From Micromonospora saelicesensis (GTDB taxonomy: Bacteria > Actinomycetota > Actinomycetes > Mycobacteriales > Micromonosporaceae): a DNA stretch of 64,000 bases. The stretch's first letter is position 1, and every line of letters begins with the position of its first letter. Positions 18,504 through 27,239 of the stretch are shown here, piece after piece. The DNA is taken from NCBI RefSeq assembly GCF_900091575.1, contig NZ_FMCR01000003.1:434001-498000 (forward strand). The letters run 5' to 3'. The position numbers were made by a program, and so were the translations under genes. The notes under the pieces are model-generated. The model did not search any database. It saw nothing but the letters and a program-made list of their open reading frames with translations, and was not told where the DNA came from.

Positions 18504-19040
18504 TCACGGTGCGAGATCGTCACCGCTGCTGGCCGCTTGCAGCCGACGTGCGATGTCGAGCAGAGCGGTGAAGGTGTCCTGGTCCGCGTCGGTCGGCAGG
18601 GGGAGCAGCGTCGCGACGTGGTGATGGCGACGGACGTGGTCCGCTGCGGCGGCGATGATCCCACTCGCTCCCCAACCCCTTGCCTGGTCCGCGGCGAAGT
18701 ACCGCTCCAGGGCTTCGATGGCCTCGGGGCCGGCCAGAACAACTGCGGCTGTCGCGAGCGACGGTGCGTCGAGGGCACCCCGCGATGTGGCGAGGGCGTG
18801 CAGAACGGCGGTGGTCACCTCGGGTCCGGCAACCGTTACCGAATACCAGGCACCCATGACCTGTGGACGCCAGCCGTCCCGCAGGAGCGCCGTCACCTGG
18901 GCTGGGGTGACACCTCGGCTCGCTTCGGCGAGTGCCGTTGTCAACGGTTGCCCGTACCTGATGGCGTTGGTTCCCATCATGTCGAGGTAGAACGGCACGA
19001 CGCAGCGCTCGATGACGTCGTCGATATCCCCTTGATCCAC
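18504..19040 (-). CDS. DUF6000-like protein
   Basis: The protein is 178 aa and cytosolic. The start VIERCVVPFYLDMMGTNAIRYGQPL, read as RCVVPFYLDMMGTNAIRYG, then VTALLRDGWRPQVMGAWYSV and later GPEAIEALERYFAAD follow the plan of DUF6000 family proteins. In these, a short N-terminal motif precedes HEAT-like helices. No activity is established for that family. Convergent with the membrane protein gene on one side; 70 bases separate its start from the response-regulator stop on the other. Confidence 0.65.
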   Translation of the reverse strand: MDQGDIDDVIERCVVPFYLDMMGTNAIRYGQPLTTALAEASRGVTPAQVTALLRDGWRPQVMGAWYSVTVAGPEVTTAVLHALATSRGALDAPSLATAAVVLAGPEAIEALERYFAADQARGWGASGIIAAAADHVRRHHHVATLLPLPTDADQDTFTALLDIARRLQAASSGDDLAP

Positions 19041-19110
19041 GTCCGCAACCTAGCCGGCGAGCCTGCCCGGCGACAAAGGCGCCCAGGTCGAGCCCGCCGG
19101 TTGGTTCCGG

Positions 19111-19758
19111 TCATGGTGCGAGGCCGGCCTGGATCGCCAGGATGGCGGCCCGTACGCGGTCGCGGCTGCCGGTCTTGGCCAGCACGTTGGTCACGTGGGT
19201 CTTCACGGTGCTCATGGACAGGTAGAGGCGTTCGGCGATCTCGTTGTTGTTGAGTCCGGCGCCGATCAGGGCGAGCACGTCGGTCTCCCGAGCGGTCAGC
19301 TGGTAGGCCGCCAACTCCACGCGGGAGGCCGGGCCGGTCGCCCGGACCCGGTCGAGTACGGCGCCGGTGACCTCGGCGGAGAGGACCGCCTCGCCGGCCG
19401 CGACGGTGCGCACCGCGGCGATCAGGTCACGGGCGCTGGAGCGTTTGAGCAGGAACCCTCGTGCGCCGGCGGCGATGGCGTCCAGGACGTAGGCGTCGTC
19501 GTCGAAGGTGGTGACGACGATGACGGCCGGGGCGTGCGGGATCGTGGCCAGCTCGCGGGTGGCTTGCAGGCCGTCGAGCACCGGCATCCGGATGTCCACG
19601 AGGGCGACGTCGATGCGGGAGTCTCGACGTACGGCGTCGAGGAACTGTCGGCCGTCCGCCGCCTCGGCCGCGACCTGGATGTCGGGTTGGGACCGCAGGA
19701 TCAGGCTGAAGCCGTCCCGGACCAACTCCTGGTCGTCGGCGATCGCGACGCGGATCAT
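19111..19758 (-). CDS. NarL/LuxR-type response regulator
   Basis: The protein is 215 aa. The receiver domain (1-120) has the acidic pair ADDQ, phosphoacceptor D55 in VALVDIRMP, Thr in VVTTFDDD and Lys in FLLKRSS. The LuxR helix-turn-helix (about 150-210) reads LTARETDVLALIGAGLNNNEIAERLYLSMSTVKTHV, cited here as TARETDVLALIGAGLNN and STVKTHVTNVLAKTG. The gene overlaps the kinase gene by 4 bases (ATGA), so the pair is translationally coupled. It probably acts on a nearby promoter, perhaps the divergent CDP-alcohol phosphatidyltransferase operon (inference). Confidence 0.95.
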   Translation of the reverse strand: MIRVAIADDQELVRDGFSLILRSQPDIQVAAEAADGRQFLDAVRRDSRIDVALVDIRMPVLDGLQATRELATIPHAPAVIVVTTFDDDAYVLDAIAAGARGFLLKRSSARDLIAAVRTVAAGEAVLSAEVTGAVLDRVRATGPASRVELAAYQLTARETDVLALIGAGLNNNEIAERLYLSMSTVKTHVTNVLAKTGSRDRVRAAILAIQAGLAP

Positions 19759-20867
19759 CTGTTCGCCACCGGCAGGTTGGCCTGCACCACGGTGCCGCCG
19801 CCGGGGCGCTGGCTCAGCTCCCAGCTCCCGCCGCGCGCGGAAACGCGTTCCCCGATGCCGAGCAGGCCCGAGCCGCTCGTGGGGGCGCGGGGCGGCCCGA
19901 TGCCGTCGTCGCTGATCCGCAGGTGGGCGTGGTCGCCGACGCGGACCAGTTCGACCCAGGCCGCCGTGGCTTTCGCGTGGCGGGCGATGTTGGTGAGAGC
20001 CTCCTGGGCGATGCGGTAGGCGGTCAACACGCCGATCTCGTCCAGGCCCGGCTCGGGGTCCAGCTGGACCCGCACCGTCACGCCCTGCTGGCGCAGCGGC
20101 TGGGCGAGCAGCTCGTCGATGTCGGACAGGCGCGGTGGCGCGCTCACCGCGATCGACGCGTCCGGATCGCGCAGGTGCACGACGAGCGTGTCCAGCTCAC
20201 TCAGTGCGGTGCGGCCACTGCCCGCGATCGCCCGCAGCGCCGCCCCCGGGTCGTCACTGAGCTGGCCCGCCTCGGCCTGCACCACCATCGCTGTGACGTG
20301 GTGGCCGACCACGTCATGCAGTTCGCGGGCCAGGTTGGTGCGCTGTTCGAGCCAGGCCGCCTGGCCGCGCAGGTCGTCTGTCTCCCGGGTCAGGGCGCGA
20401 CCGCGTGACCACGACCGCAACAGGATCGCCAGGAGATAGCCGGCCGTCACGAAGAAGAACGGCTGCTCGTACAGCCCTCGTCCGTTGAGCAGCGCGGTGG
20501 TGAGGGCACCGGCCGCGCCGACCAAGCCACCCACCCACCCCAGCCACGGGTGGCGGGCCGGGTCCTCACAGACCGAGACGAACACCAGGCCGGCGGCCGC
20601 GAGGCCCAACTGTACCGACTCGCCGGTGCTCACGATCGCCACGAACCCCGCGCAGACCGCGAAGACCAGGGTTCGGTAGCGGGGGCGCAGCGCCGTGGCC
20701 CCGAGGCCGACCGGCAGCACCAGCCACGCCCAACCCGACGGCACTGACACGCCGTCCTCGACGGTGGTGACCACCGCGGCGATGATCAAAACCACCGCAG
20801 CGTACGCGAGCCGGCGCACTCGCTCGGGGTCGCGCAAACGTTCGCGGATTCCAGTCGTCACCCGCAT
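19755..20867 (-). CDS. Sensor histidine kinase, NarX/DesK-like (HisKA_3)
   Basis: From the ATG at MRVTTGIRER, behind GGAGACT, the protein is 370 aa. Five or six hydrophobic segments fill residues 25-150. HisKA_3 is at ERTNLARELHDVVGHHVTAM, with the phosphorylated His in ELHDVVGHH. The ATPase domain has AYRIAQEALTNIARHAKA (N box), RISDDGIGPP and GSGLLGIGERVSARGG. A much longer frame upstream belongs to the shadow of the plus-strand genes. It forms a two-component system with the overlapping response regulator. The input signal is unknown. Confidence 0.93.
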   Translation of the reverse strand: MRVTTGIRERLRDPERVRRLAYAAVVLIIAAVVTTVEDGVSVPSGWAWLVLPVGLGATALRPRYRTLVFAVCAGFVAIVSTGESVQLGLAAAGLVFVSVCEDPARHPWLGWVGGLVGAAGALTTALLNGRGLYEQPFFFVTAGYLLAILLRSWSRGRALTRETDDLRGQAAWLEQRTNLARELHDVVGHHVTAMVVQAEAGQLSDDPGAALRAIAGSGRTALSELDTLVVHLRDPDASIAVSAPPRLSDIDELLAQPLRQQGVTVRVQLDPEPGLDEIGVLTAYRIAQEALTNIARHAKATAAWVELVRVGDHAHLRISDDGIGPPRAPTSGSGLLGIGERVSARGGSWELSQRPGGGTVVQANLPVANR

Positions 20868-20999
20868 AGTCTCCGTGACCAGCCGGAAGACCGGCCAGTA
20901 CCCAGGTACCGGATCGGCCGGCACCCCGGTACCGCCCTCGGGACCAGATCGGCACCCCGGCACGTTCCGCGAAAACGCCCGCCGGACGACTCTGCGGAG

Positions 21000-21593
21000 G
21001 TGACTCTCGTCGACTCCCGCGCCGCCATCACCGTCGGCCCGCTTCGTACGGTTCCCAACTACATCACCGCCGTTCGCACGGTCGCCGCTGTGACCGTCGG
21101 TATCGTCGCCCTCGTCTTCGGGTCGGTGGCATTGATGGCGGTATCGTACGGTATCTACTGGATCGGTGACGTGCTCGACGGCTGGGCAGCCCGCCGGCTC
21201 GGACAGGAGACCCGGGCCGGGGCCGTCTTCGACATCGTGAGCGACCGCGCGTGCACCGCCGTACTCTGCGTGGGCCTGGTCTCCCTCGTGCCGGACGTCG
21301 CGGTCGTGGCAGTGGTCTTCCTGCTTTCGTTCCTGGTGCTGGACACCATGCTGTCGCTGGCGTTCCTGTGCTGGCCGGTGCTGAGCCCCAACTACTTCCA
21401 CCTGGTCGACCGGCGGGTGTGGGCGTTGAACTGGTCGCCAGTGGCCAAGGTCGCCAACACCGCCGGGGTCATCGGCGCCATCGCGTTCGGGCAGTACCTC
21501 CTCGCGCTGGCCGTCGCCGTCGCCGTCGTCGCGGTGAAGCTGTGGTCGGTCGCAGCGGTGGTCCGGCTGCTCGAACGGGACGGCCTGGCATGA
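21000..21593 (+). CDS. CDP-alcohol phosphatidyltransferase family protein
   Basis: The protein is 197 aa from a GTG behind GCGGAG. The signature D-x2-D-G-x2-A-R-x8-G-x3-D-x3-D is intact: DVLDGWAARRLGQETRAGAVFDIVSD. Four to six membrane segments surround it. Members join CDP-diacylglycerol or CDP-alcohols to an alcohol acceptor in phospholipid synthesis; the exact substrates cannot be read. It overlaps the next gene by 4 bases (ATGA), making a two-gene operon that faces away from the histidine kinase. Confidence 0.9.
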   Translation: MTLVDSRAAITVGPLRTVPNYITAVRTVAAVTVGIVALVFGSVALMAVSYGIYWIGDVLDGWAARRLGQETRAGAVFDIVSDRACTAVLCVGLVSLVPDVAVVAVVFLLSFLVLDTMLSLAFLCWPVLSPNYFHLVDRRVWALNWSPVAKVANTAGVIGAIAFGQYLLALAVAVAVVAVKLWSVAAVVRLLERDGLA

Positions 21594-22066
21594 GCAGCCT
21601 CGCCGAGACCGTGGTGGCGCTCGGCTACGGTGTCGCCTCGGCGCTCGTCCCGATCGTCAACGCCGAGGCCTACGCCGTGGTCGCCGGGCAGCGTGGCGGC
21701 GGCCATGCTCTCGTCGCCGTGGTGGTCGCCCTGGCGCTCGGGCAGACCGTCGGCAAGCTGCTGCTGTTCGAGTCGGCGCGTCGCGGGTCGGGGCGACTGG
21801 CCCAGAAGGTCGCGAAACCGGGAAAGTCAGGTCGCGCGGCGGCTCGGGCCGCGCGGTGGACCGAGCCGATCCGCCGCTGGCTCTCCCGCCGCCGCACCGC
21901 TCTGCCGACCGTGCTGGCCTCCGCCGCGGTCGGGGTTCCACCGTTGGCCGTCGTCAGCCTCGCCGCCGGCACCGCGGGCCTTCGACGCTGGGAGTTCGCC
22001 GTCGCCTGCCTCTCCGGGCGGGTGATCCGTTTCGCCCTGCTCGTCCTGCCAGCGGTGCTGGCCTGA
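21590..22066 (+). CDS. Small VTT/DedA-like membrane protein
   Basis: The protein is 158 aa, starting at an ATG inside the previous stop. Hydrophobic segments begin with VVALGYGVASALVPIVNAEAYAVVAG, cited as YGVASALVPIVNAEAY. A basic loop has GKSGRAAARAARWTEPIRRWLSRR, cited as AARAARWTEPIRRWLSRR. The end, VGVPPLAVVSLAAGTAGLRRWEFA then LSGRVIRFALL, follows the pattern of DedA/SNARE-associated (VTT) proteins, which act in lipid movement across the membrane. Co-location with the phosphatidyltransferase supports a lipid role (inference). Confidence 0.75.
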   Translation: MSSLAETVVALGYGVASALVPIVNAEAYAVVAGQRGGGHALVAVVVALALGQTVGKLLLFESARRGSGRLAQKVAKPGKSGRAAARAARWTEPIRRWLSRRRTALPTVLASAAVGVPPLAVVSLAAGTAGLRRWEFAVACLSGRVIRFALLVLPAVLA

Positions 22067-22074
22067 CCCCGGCG

Positions 22075-22728
22075 TCAGAGGAGCCGACCGTCGTGGGCGA
22101 GCAGGGCGATCTGGGTGCGGTTGTCGAGATCCAGCTTGGTCAGGATGTGCGAGACGTGGGCCTTCACCGTCGTCACGCTCATCAGCAGCTCGCTGGCGAT
22201 CTCGGCGTTGGAGCGACCCTGCGCGATGGCCAGCACCACGTCGCGTTCCCGGGGTGTGAGCAGGGCCAGCCGCTCGTGCGCCTGCTCGTAGGACTCGGCC
22301 CCCGACGCGACCCGCTGCATGAGGCGGCGCGTCACGCCCGGCGACAGCATCGGGTTGCCGGCCGCCACCGAGCGGACCGCCTGACTGATCTGCTCGGGCG
22401 GGGTGTCCTTGAGCAGGAAGCCGCTCGCGCCGGCTCGGAGGGCCCGCACCACGTGCTCGTCGGTGTCGAACGTGGTGAGCACGATGATCTCGGGTGGTCG
22501 GTGGCGGCGGCGCAGGCGCTCGGTGGCGGTGATGCCGTTGACGCCGGGCATCCTGATATCCATCAGCACCACGTCCGGCAGGTGCCGGTCCACCGCCGTG
22601 ATCGCCGTGGCGCCGTCGGCGGCCTCGCCCACCACGACGATCCCGTCGGCGCCGTCGAGCATCAGCGTGAGCATTCCCCGTACGAGGGGATCGTCGTCGA
22701 CGATGACGAGCCGGATCGGACCGGTCAC
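22075..22728 (-). CDS. NarL/LuxR-type response regulator (second system)
   Basis: The GTG start is set by a 4-base GTGA overlap with the kinase stop, giving 217 aa. The receiver domain has VIVDDDPLVRGML, phosphoacceptor D57 in VVLMDIRMPG, VLTTFDTDE and FLLKDTPPEQ. The LuxR domain has LTPRERDVVLAIAQGRSNAE and VTTVKAHVSHILTKLDLDNR. It is a clear paralogue of the regulator at 19111-19758. The target is unknown; the divergent membrane gene at 24017 is a candidate. Confidence 0.94.
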   Translation of the reverse strand: MTGPIRLVIVDDDPLVRGMLTLMLDGADGIVVVGEAADGATAITAVDRHLPDVVLMDIRMPGVNGITATERLRRRHRPPEIIVLTTFDTDEHVVRALRAGASGFLLKDTPPEQISQAVRSVAAGNPMLSPGVTRRLMQRVASGAESYEQAHERLALLTPRERDVVLAIAQGRSNAEIASELLMSVTTVKAHVSHILTKLDLDNRTQIALLAHDGRLL

Positions 22729-23894
22729 GTCGGCCACGGCAGCCACGCGGTGAGGTGGAACCGGCCCGCGGCGTCGACGTGGTGGGCGACCCGACCGCCG
22801 GTGAGCGCAGCCCGTTCGGCGAGGCCGATCAGGCCGGTACCGGCGCTGTCGGTGGCACCGCTGTCGGGCGTGGTCGGGTTGCTCACCGCGATGCTCAGGC
22901 CGGAGCCGGGCGCGCCGCCGAGCACCAGCCGGACCGGCTGACCGGCGGCGTGTTTGCGGGCGTTGGTCAGGGCCTCCTGCGCGATCCGGTACGCGGTGCG
23001 GCCAACCGTCGCGGGGATCTCGACCGGCGGGCCGAGCGGGTCGTCGACCTCGATCTGCTGCCCGGCGGCCCGCGCCTCGTCGACCAGGCGCGGCAGGTCG
23101 GCGAGGGTCTGCCCGGGTGGCGCGTCGGTAGTTGACTCGGCGTCGTCGCTGCGCAGCAGGGTGATGACCTCGCGCAGCTCGTCGAGGGCGTGGTGTGCGC
23201 TGGCCCGGATCACTCCGGCGGCGGCGCTGAGCCGCTCGGGCGGCGCGTCCGGCCGGTACTCCATCGCGCCGGCGGCCGCCGCCAGCAGGGACAGCCGGTG
23301 GGCCAGCACGTCGTGCATCTCCCGCGCGATCCGGTTGCGCTCCGCCGCCCGCGCTTCGTCGACCCGTCGTTCCTGCTCCTGCTCGGCGCGCCGGGCCCGG
23401 TCCCGCAGCGCCGCCAGCAGGGCGTTGCGGGCCTGCGCCCAGGTGCCCCAGCCGAGCAGGGCCGCGTAGGCGATCGTCATCAGCACCAGCCGCCACCCGT
23501 ACGGCAGGCTCGGCACCGGCCGCCAGAGCGCCTGCACCGCCTCGCCAGCCACGCCGACCGCCGCCACCGCCGCCGCTTGCCGAAACGGCCGGTTGCGGGC
23601 GATGAACAGCACCGCGAAGCTGGCCACCGGCGTGGCCACCGGAGACAGCGCGACGAGCAGGCCGGCCAGCACGCCACCGATCCACGGTCGGCGGAGGACC
23701 ACCGGAACGAGGGCCAGGGCGGCCACCGCCAGCGCGACGTCGACGCCGACCAGGCCGGCGGAGCTGGACCGGGTGGCGGACCACAGCATTGTCGCGATGA
23801 GGACGCCGACCGCCACGGTCGTCACGACCACCGGGAGGGAACGCCACGTCCGCGGCGGCTTGACCTCGCACGTCGCCGCATCCACACCGCGCAC
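22725..23894 (-). CDS. Sensor histidine kinase (second system)
   Basis: The GTG in VRGVDAATCEV gives 389 aa; a second GTG three codons later is equally possible. Hydrophobic segments span about residues 25-165. HisKA_3 is at AERNRIAREMHDVLAHRLSL, with His in EMHDVLAH. The ATPase domain has TAYRIAQEALTNARKHA and AGTGLIGLAERAALTGGRV. The linker (DRARRAEQEQERRVDEARAA) is a coiled coil typical of DesK-like kinases. It is coupled by a 4-base overlap to its response regulator and divergent from two small genes. Confidence 0.92.
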   Translation of the reverse strand: MRGVDAATCEVKPPRTWRSLPVVVTTVAVGVLIATMLWSATRSSSAGLVGVDVALAVAALALVPVVLRRPWIGGVLAGLLVALSPVATPVASFAVLFIARNRPFRQAAAVAAVGVAGEAVQALWRPVPSLPYGWRLVLMTIAYAALLGWGTWAQARNALLAALRDRARRAEQEQERRVDEARAAERNRIAREMHDVLAHRLSLLAAAAGAMEYRPDAPPERLSAAAGVIRASAHHALDELREVITLLRSDDAESTTDAPPGQTLADLPRLVDEARAAGQQIEVDDPLGPPVEIPATVGRTAYRIAQEALTNARKHAAGQPVRLVLGGAPGSGLSIAVSNPTTPDSGATDSAGTGLIGLAERAALTGGRVAHHVDAAGRFHLTAWLPWPT

Positions 23895-24016
23895 GCTACT
23901 GGGCTCGCGGCCGGCCGGACCACCTCCTTTGGTAGTACGCCGAGCCACCGGCGGACGTACCCGCCGCGGCTTCTGGACCGACGCGTCCGACCCGGCCCGG
24001 TCCACAGACTCAGACC

Positions 24017-24418
24017 ATGACGAACAACCTTCTCCTGGGACGGGCCGCGGTGGCGGCCGGCGCGATCGTGGTGGCGGTGGTCGAGTTCGCGCTCCTGCAC
24101 TCGGCAGCCGGTGTCGACCTGGCGGTCAGGTCCGCAAACTCGACCCGGCAGATCACGGTGGCCGCAGTCATCGTGGCCGCGGCGGTCGCGGCACTGGCCG
24201 GCTGGGCGCTGCTCGCGGTGCTGGAACGCCGCACCAACCGCTCCCGCGTCTGGTGGACCTCGATCGCGGGTGCCGTCCTGCTGCTGTCGCTCGTGGTCGG
24301 GCCACCGAGTGGCGCCGGCGGGGGAGCGAAGGCCACCCTCGCGCTGCTGCACCTGAGCGTCGGCGTCATCCTCATCCTCGGCCTGCCCCGGTCGCGCCCG
24401 GAAGGGGCGAACCGATGA
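24017..24418 (+). CDS. DUF6069-like small membrane protein
   Basis: The protein is 133 aa with four membrane segments: LGRAAVAAGAIVVAVVEFAL, ITVAAVIVAAAVAALAGWALLAVLE, a third at SIAGAVLLLSLVVGP, and a fourth at LLHLSVGVILILGLP. The pattern, with HSAAGVDLAVR in the first loop and an Ala-rich TTLALLHL-type end, resembles DUF6069 proteins of actinomycetes. No activity is known. It overlaps the next gene by 4 bases and lies divergent from the second two-component system, which may regulate it (inference). Confidence 0.75.
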   Translation: MTNNLLLGRAAVAAGAIVVAVVEFALLHSAAGVDLAVRSANSTRQITVAAVIVAAAVAALAGWALLAVLERRTNRSRVWWTSIAGAVLLLSLVVGPPSGAGGGAKATLALLHLSVGVILILGLPRSRPEGANR

Positions 24419-24870
24419 CCACGCTGACCGTGCGCAAACAGGACGGAGCCTTCGTCCTCGACTCCGGGGCGCGCGCCTCGCTGCGTACCGGCTGGACCTG
24501 GCGGTGCGGCGAGATCCGCACCGGCACCGGCCACTGGACGGTCACACCGACCGACCGCCGACGCATCGGGTTCGCCGCCCGGGGCGAGCACGGCGTGCCG
24601 GTACGGCTCGACCCGGGCCGGTCGCACGTGCCGGGGCCGGGCGGGGTGGCCCGCTGGGCGCCCGGTCGCTGCGGCGGTGAGCTGGTACGCGACGGGCACC
24701 GCCTCGCGGTACGCCTCCACGGCCGACGCGGCGGGCCGATCCGGGTCGACGTCACCGGCGAGTGGGCCGAGCTGGAGCTGGTGGTGCTCACCGCCTGTTT
24801 CGCGCTGATGAGTCAGCGGCGGCGACGCACCCTGATCATGATGGCGGTCGTCAGCGCGGGCAGTGGGTGA
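24415..24870 (+). CDS. Hypothetical protein, translationally coupled
   Basis: The ATG overlaps the preceding stop (ATGA), giving 151 aa. The chain is rich in Arg and Gly with repeated beta-type segments (GAFVLDSGARASLRTGWTW, GHWTVTPTDRRRIGFAARGE). A final helix has LELVVLTACFALMSQRRRRT, which could touch the membrane. The early part resembles LURP-one or tubby-like scaffolds, but only loosely. I do not assign a family. Convergent with the MFS gene 10 bases away. Confidence 0.6.
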   Translation: MTTLTVRKQDGAFVLDSGARASLRTGWTWRCGEIRTGTGHWTVTPTDRRRIGFAARGEHGVPVRLDPGRSHVPGPGGVARWAPGRCGGELVRDGHRLAVRLHGRRGGPIRVDVTGEWAELELVVLTACFALMSQRRRRTLIMMAVVSAGSG

Positions 24871-24880
24871 CCGCTCGGCG

Positions 24881-26143
24881 TCACGCCGGGCGCGTACCGG
24901 AAGGTTTTCCGACCGCAGGCACGTCGGACCGGCGCGTAGCCGGGGGACTGGTGGAGGGGCAGGCGACGGTCGGCTCCGGCGCGACGACGCGGCCGCGACG
25001 CGCGTCCACGGCGAGCAGCGTGAGGGCGGCCAGCGTCAGCAGCCCGCCGGCGAGCGCCAGGGGGCGTGCCCCCGAGGTGGGCAGGAGGGCACCGCCGAGC
25101 AGTGATCCGCCGGCGATGCCGGCGTTGAAGGCGGTGCTGACCCCGGCCGACGCGATGTCGGTGCTGCCCGGGGCCAGTTGCAGCATCCGGTTCTGCACGG
25201 CGGAGCCGAACGCCGCGTAGGCGAGGCCGATCCCGGCGAGCAGCGCGACCACGCCCGGCTTGAGCGCGCCGAGCGCGTAGAGCCCGAGCAGCGAGGCCGT
25301 ACCGATGGCCAGCGGCGTCAGCAGCGAAGCGATCGGTCGGGTGTCCAGGGTCCGGGCCGCGACCAGGGTGCCGACGACGCCCGCCGCGCCGGAGACGAAC
25401 AGCAGCGGCGCCAGCACCGCGTCGGCGAAGCCGCTGACGTCGAGCAGGAACGGTGTCACGTAGGTCTGCAGGGTCATGAAGCCGCCGATGCCGAGGGCGG
25501 TGGCGATCAGCAGGACGGCGAAGCGCCGCCCGTCCGGTGCACTGCCCCGGGCGGCGCCACCGGCGGCCGGGGGATAGGAGGGGAGAAGGAGCAGCACCGC
25601 GGCGGCGATCGCCACACCGATCCCGGCCAGCACCGCGAACGCCGCTCGCCAGCCGGCTTGCTGCCCGAGCCAGGTGCCGAGGGGGACGCCGAGCACCGGG
25701 GCGAGCGTCGCCCCGGTCGCGAACAGCGCCACCGCCCGACCGCGCACCGCGACCGGGAACGGCCCGATCACTGTCGCCGTGGCGACGGACCAGAACAGCG
25801 CCTGGGCGAGGGCGGTCACCAGGCGGGAGCCGGCCAGCACGGCGTACGTCGGCGCGAGCGCGGCGGCGGCGTTCGCGACGGCGAACAGGAGCATCGTGAC
25901 GCCGAGCAGGTGCCGCCGGGGGACCCGCTGAGTCAGTCGGGTCAGCGGCACGGACGCCAGCACCACCACCACGGCGTACCCACTGACCAGCAGACCCACC
26001 TGTGAGCGGGACCGGTCCAGATCGGGTGCCATGCGGGTCAGCAGACCGACGGGCAGAAGCTCGGTCGTGATGAACGCGAACGCGGCGAGGGAGAGCGTGA
26101 CCAGCACGGCCCTGGCCCTTCGCGGCGACACCTCCGGTGCCAT
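24881..26143 (-). CDS. MFS transporter, DHA1 type
   Basis: From the ATG at MAPEVSPRRARAV the protein is 420 aa with about 12 membrane segments. Motifs are AFAFITTELLPVGLLTRMAPDL, cited as FITTELLPVGLLT; then QVGLLVSGYAVVVVLASVPL, TQRVPRRHLLG (motif A), and VPLGTWLGQQAGWRAAF (motif C region). An upstream ATG adds 26 residues without membrane character. It is a paralogue in kind of the 12885-14084 exporter. Substrate unknown. No regulator is adjacent. Confidence 0.9.
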   Translation of the reverse strand: MAPEVSPRRARAVLVTLSLAAFAFITTELLPVGLLTRMAPDLDRSRSQVGLLVSGYAVVVVLASVPLTRLTQRVPRRHLLGVTMLLFAVANAAAALAPTYAVLAGSRLVTALAQALFWSVATATVIGPFPVAVRGRAVALFATGATLAPVLGVPLGTWLGQQAGWRAAFAVLAGIGVAIAAAVLLLLPSYPPAAGGAARGSAPDGRRFAVLLIATALGIGGFMTLQTYVTPFLLDVSGFADAVLAPLLFVSGAAGVVGTLVAARTLDTRPIASLLTPLAIGTASLLGLYALGALKPGVVALLAGIGLAYAAFGSAVQNRMLQLAPGSTDIASAGVSTAFNAGIAGGSLLGGALLPTSGARPLALAGGLLTLAALTLLAVDARRGRVVAPEPTVACPSTSPPATRRSDVPAVGKPSGTRPA

Positions 26144-26272
26144 GGCCCACCCCCATTCCAGTGGGTCACCGTAATCGAGGACCCGACCCTCGCTCCGCGC
26201 GCGGGTCTCGGCCGCCGTCAACAGGATCAGCTGGCCGGGCCGTCCTCCGCGCTCGGCGGCCGGCCCTCCGTG

Positions 26273-27142
26273 TCAGGATCGCGTCCGGAACGGGGCCAGG
26301 ACGGCGCGGATCTGATCGGCCGCACCCCAGTCGTCGTCGAACTGCGCCAGCACGGCGAGGTGTTGGCGCAGCTGGATGACCGGCATCCGGGCCTCCCAGC
26401 CGGCGTCGAGCGAGGTCAGCTCCGCGTAGACCTCGAACATCCGTCGCGCCTCGGGCGGGGGCGAGGTGGACCACACGTGCGCGAGGTCGACCTCGGCCCA
26501 CAGGTACGACACGGCCGGGTCGATCAGCGCCGGCTCTCCGTCCGCGGTGGCCAGGACGTTCTGTGCCCACAGGTCGCCGTGCGTCAGACACGCCGGACGC
26601 TCCGGCAGCAGGTCGGGCAGCCGGTCGCAGAGCCGTTCCAGCGCCGAACGGTCCTGGGCGTCGAGCGCCGCCTCGACGCGGGGCTCGTCGAGCCAACGCA
26701 GCAGCCGGTGCTCTGCGAAGAAGGCGAAGCCGTCGTCGTTCCACGTGTTGACCTGGCGGCGACGGCCCAGCCAGTTGTCGTGGTGCCAGCCGAAACGGGG
26801 ATGGGTCGTATTCAGGTGCAGGCGGGCGAGCAGGTGTGCGAACTGTTCCCAGAAGGCCTCGCTGCGTGGCCTCTCGCTCAACACCGACAACACCAGGACG
26901 TCCCGATCCGCCAGGATCACCTCGGGTGTCGCCACACCGCCCAGCTCGCGCAGGGCGGCCAGCCCTTCGGCCTCGGCGGCGAAGACGTCGTCGGCCGGCG
27001 GGTCGGCGAATGCCTTGACGAACACCGGCGGGGCATCCTGGCGGGTGGCGATGCCCGCGAGGGCCGCGAGCCCGCCGGTCACCGGCTGCACCGCGACGAC
27101 CTCGCGCATACCGGCCAGGTGCAGACGCTCCAGCAGGGTCAC
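26273..27142 (-). CDS. Fructosamine kinase family protein
   Basis: The protein is 289 aa, the family's usual length. It has the kinase-like fold with FVKAF (K43), FWEQFAHLLARLHLNTTHPRFGWHHDNWLG, cited as LARLHLNTTHPRFGW and HHDNWLG. The catalytic HGDLWAQN holds D190, and the metal-binding LIDPAVSYL holds D208. Family members phosphorylate ketosamines such as fructosamine or ribulosamine so that sugar can leave a glycated protein. The bacterial role is often damage repair. It is divergent, with 97 bases between, from a serine hydrolase gene. Confidence 0.92.
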   Translation of the reverse strand: MTLLERLHLAGMREVVAVQPVTGGLAALAGIATRQDAPPVFVKAFADPPADDVFAAEAEGLAALRELGGVATPEVILADRDVLVLSVLSERPRSEAFWEQFAHLLARLHLNTTHPRFGWHHDNWLGRRRQVNTWNDDGFAFFAEHRLLRWLDEPRVEAALDAQDRSALERLCDRLPDLLPERPACLTHGDLWAQNVLATADGEPALIDPAVSYLWAEVDLAHVWSTSPPPEARRMFEVYAELTSLDAGWEARMPVIQLRQHLAVLAQFDDDWGAADQIRAVLAPFRTRS

Positions 27143-27239
27143 GGGACACTCCTCAGGTCCGGCGTACGAGGTCGCCCGATCCTATGTGGCTGGTCACGAC
27201 TCGCCCTGGCGGTAGCGGGGGTGTTGGACACTGCGGGGC

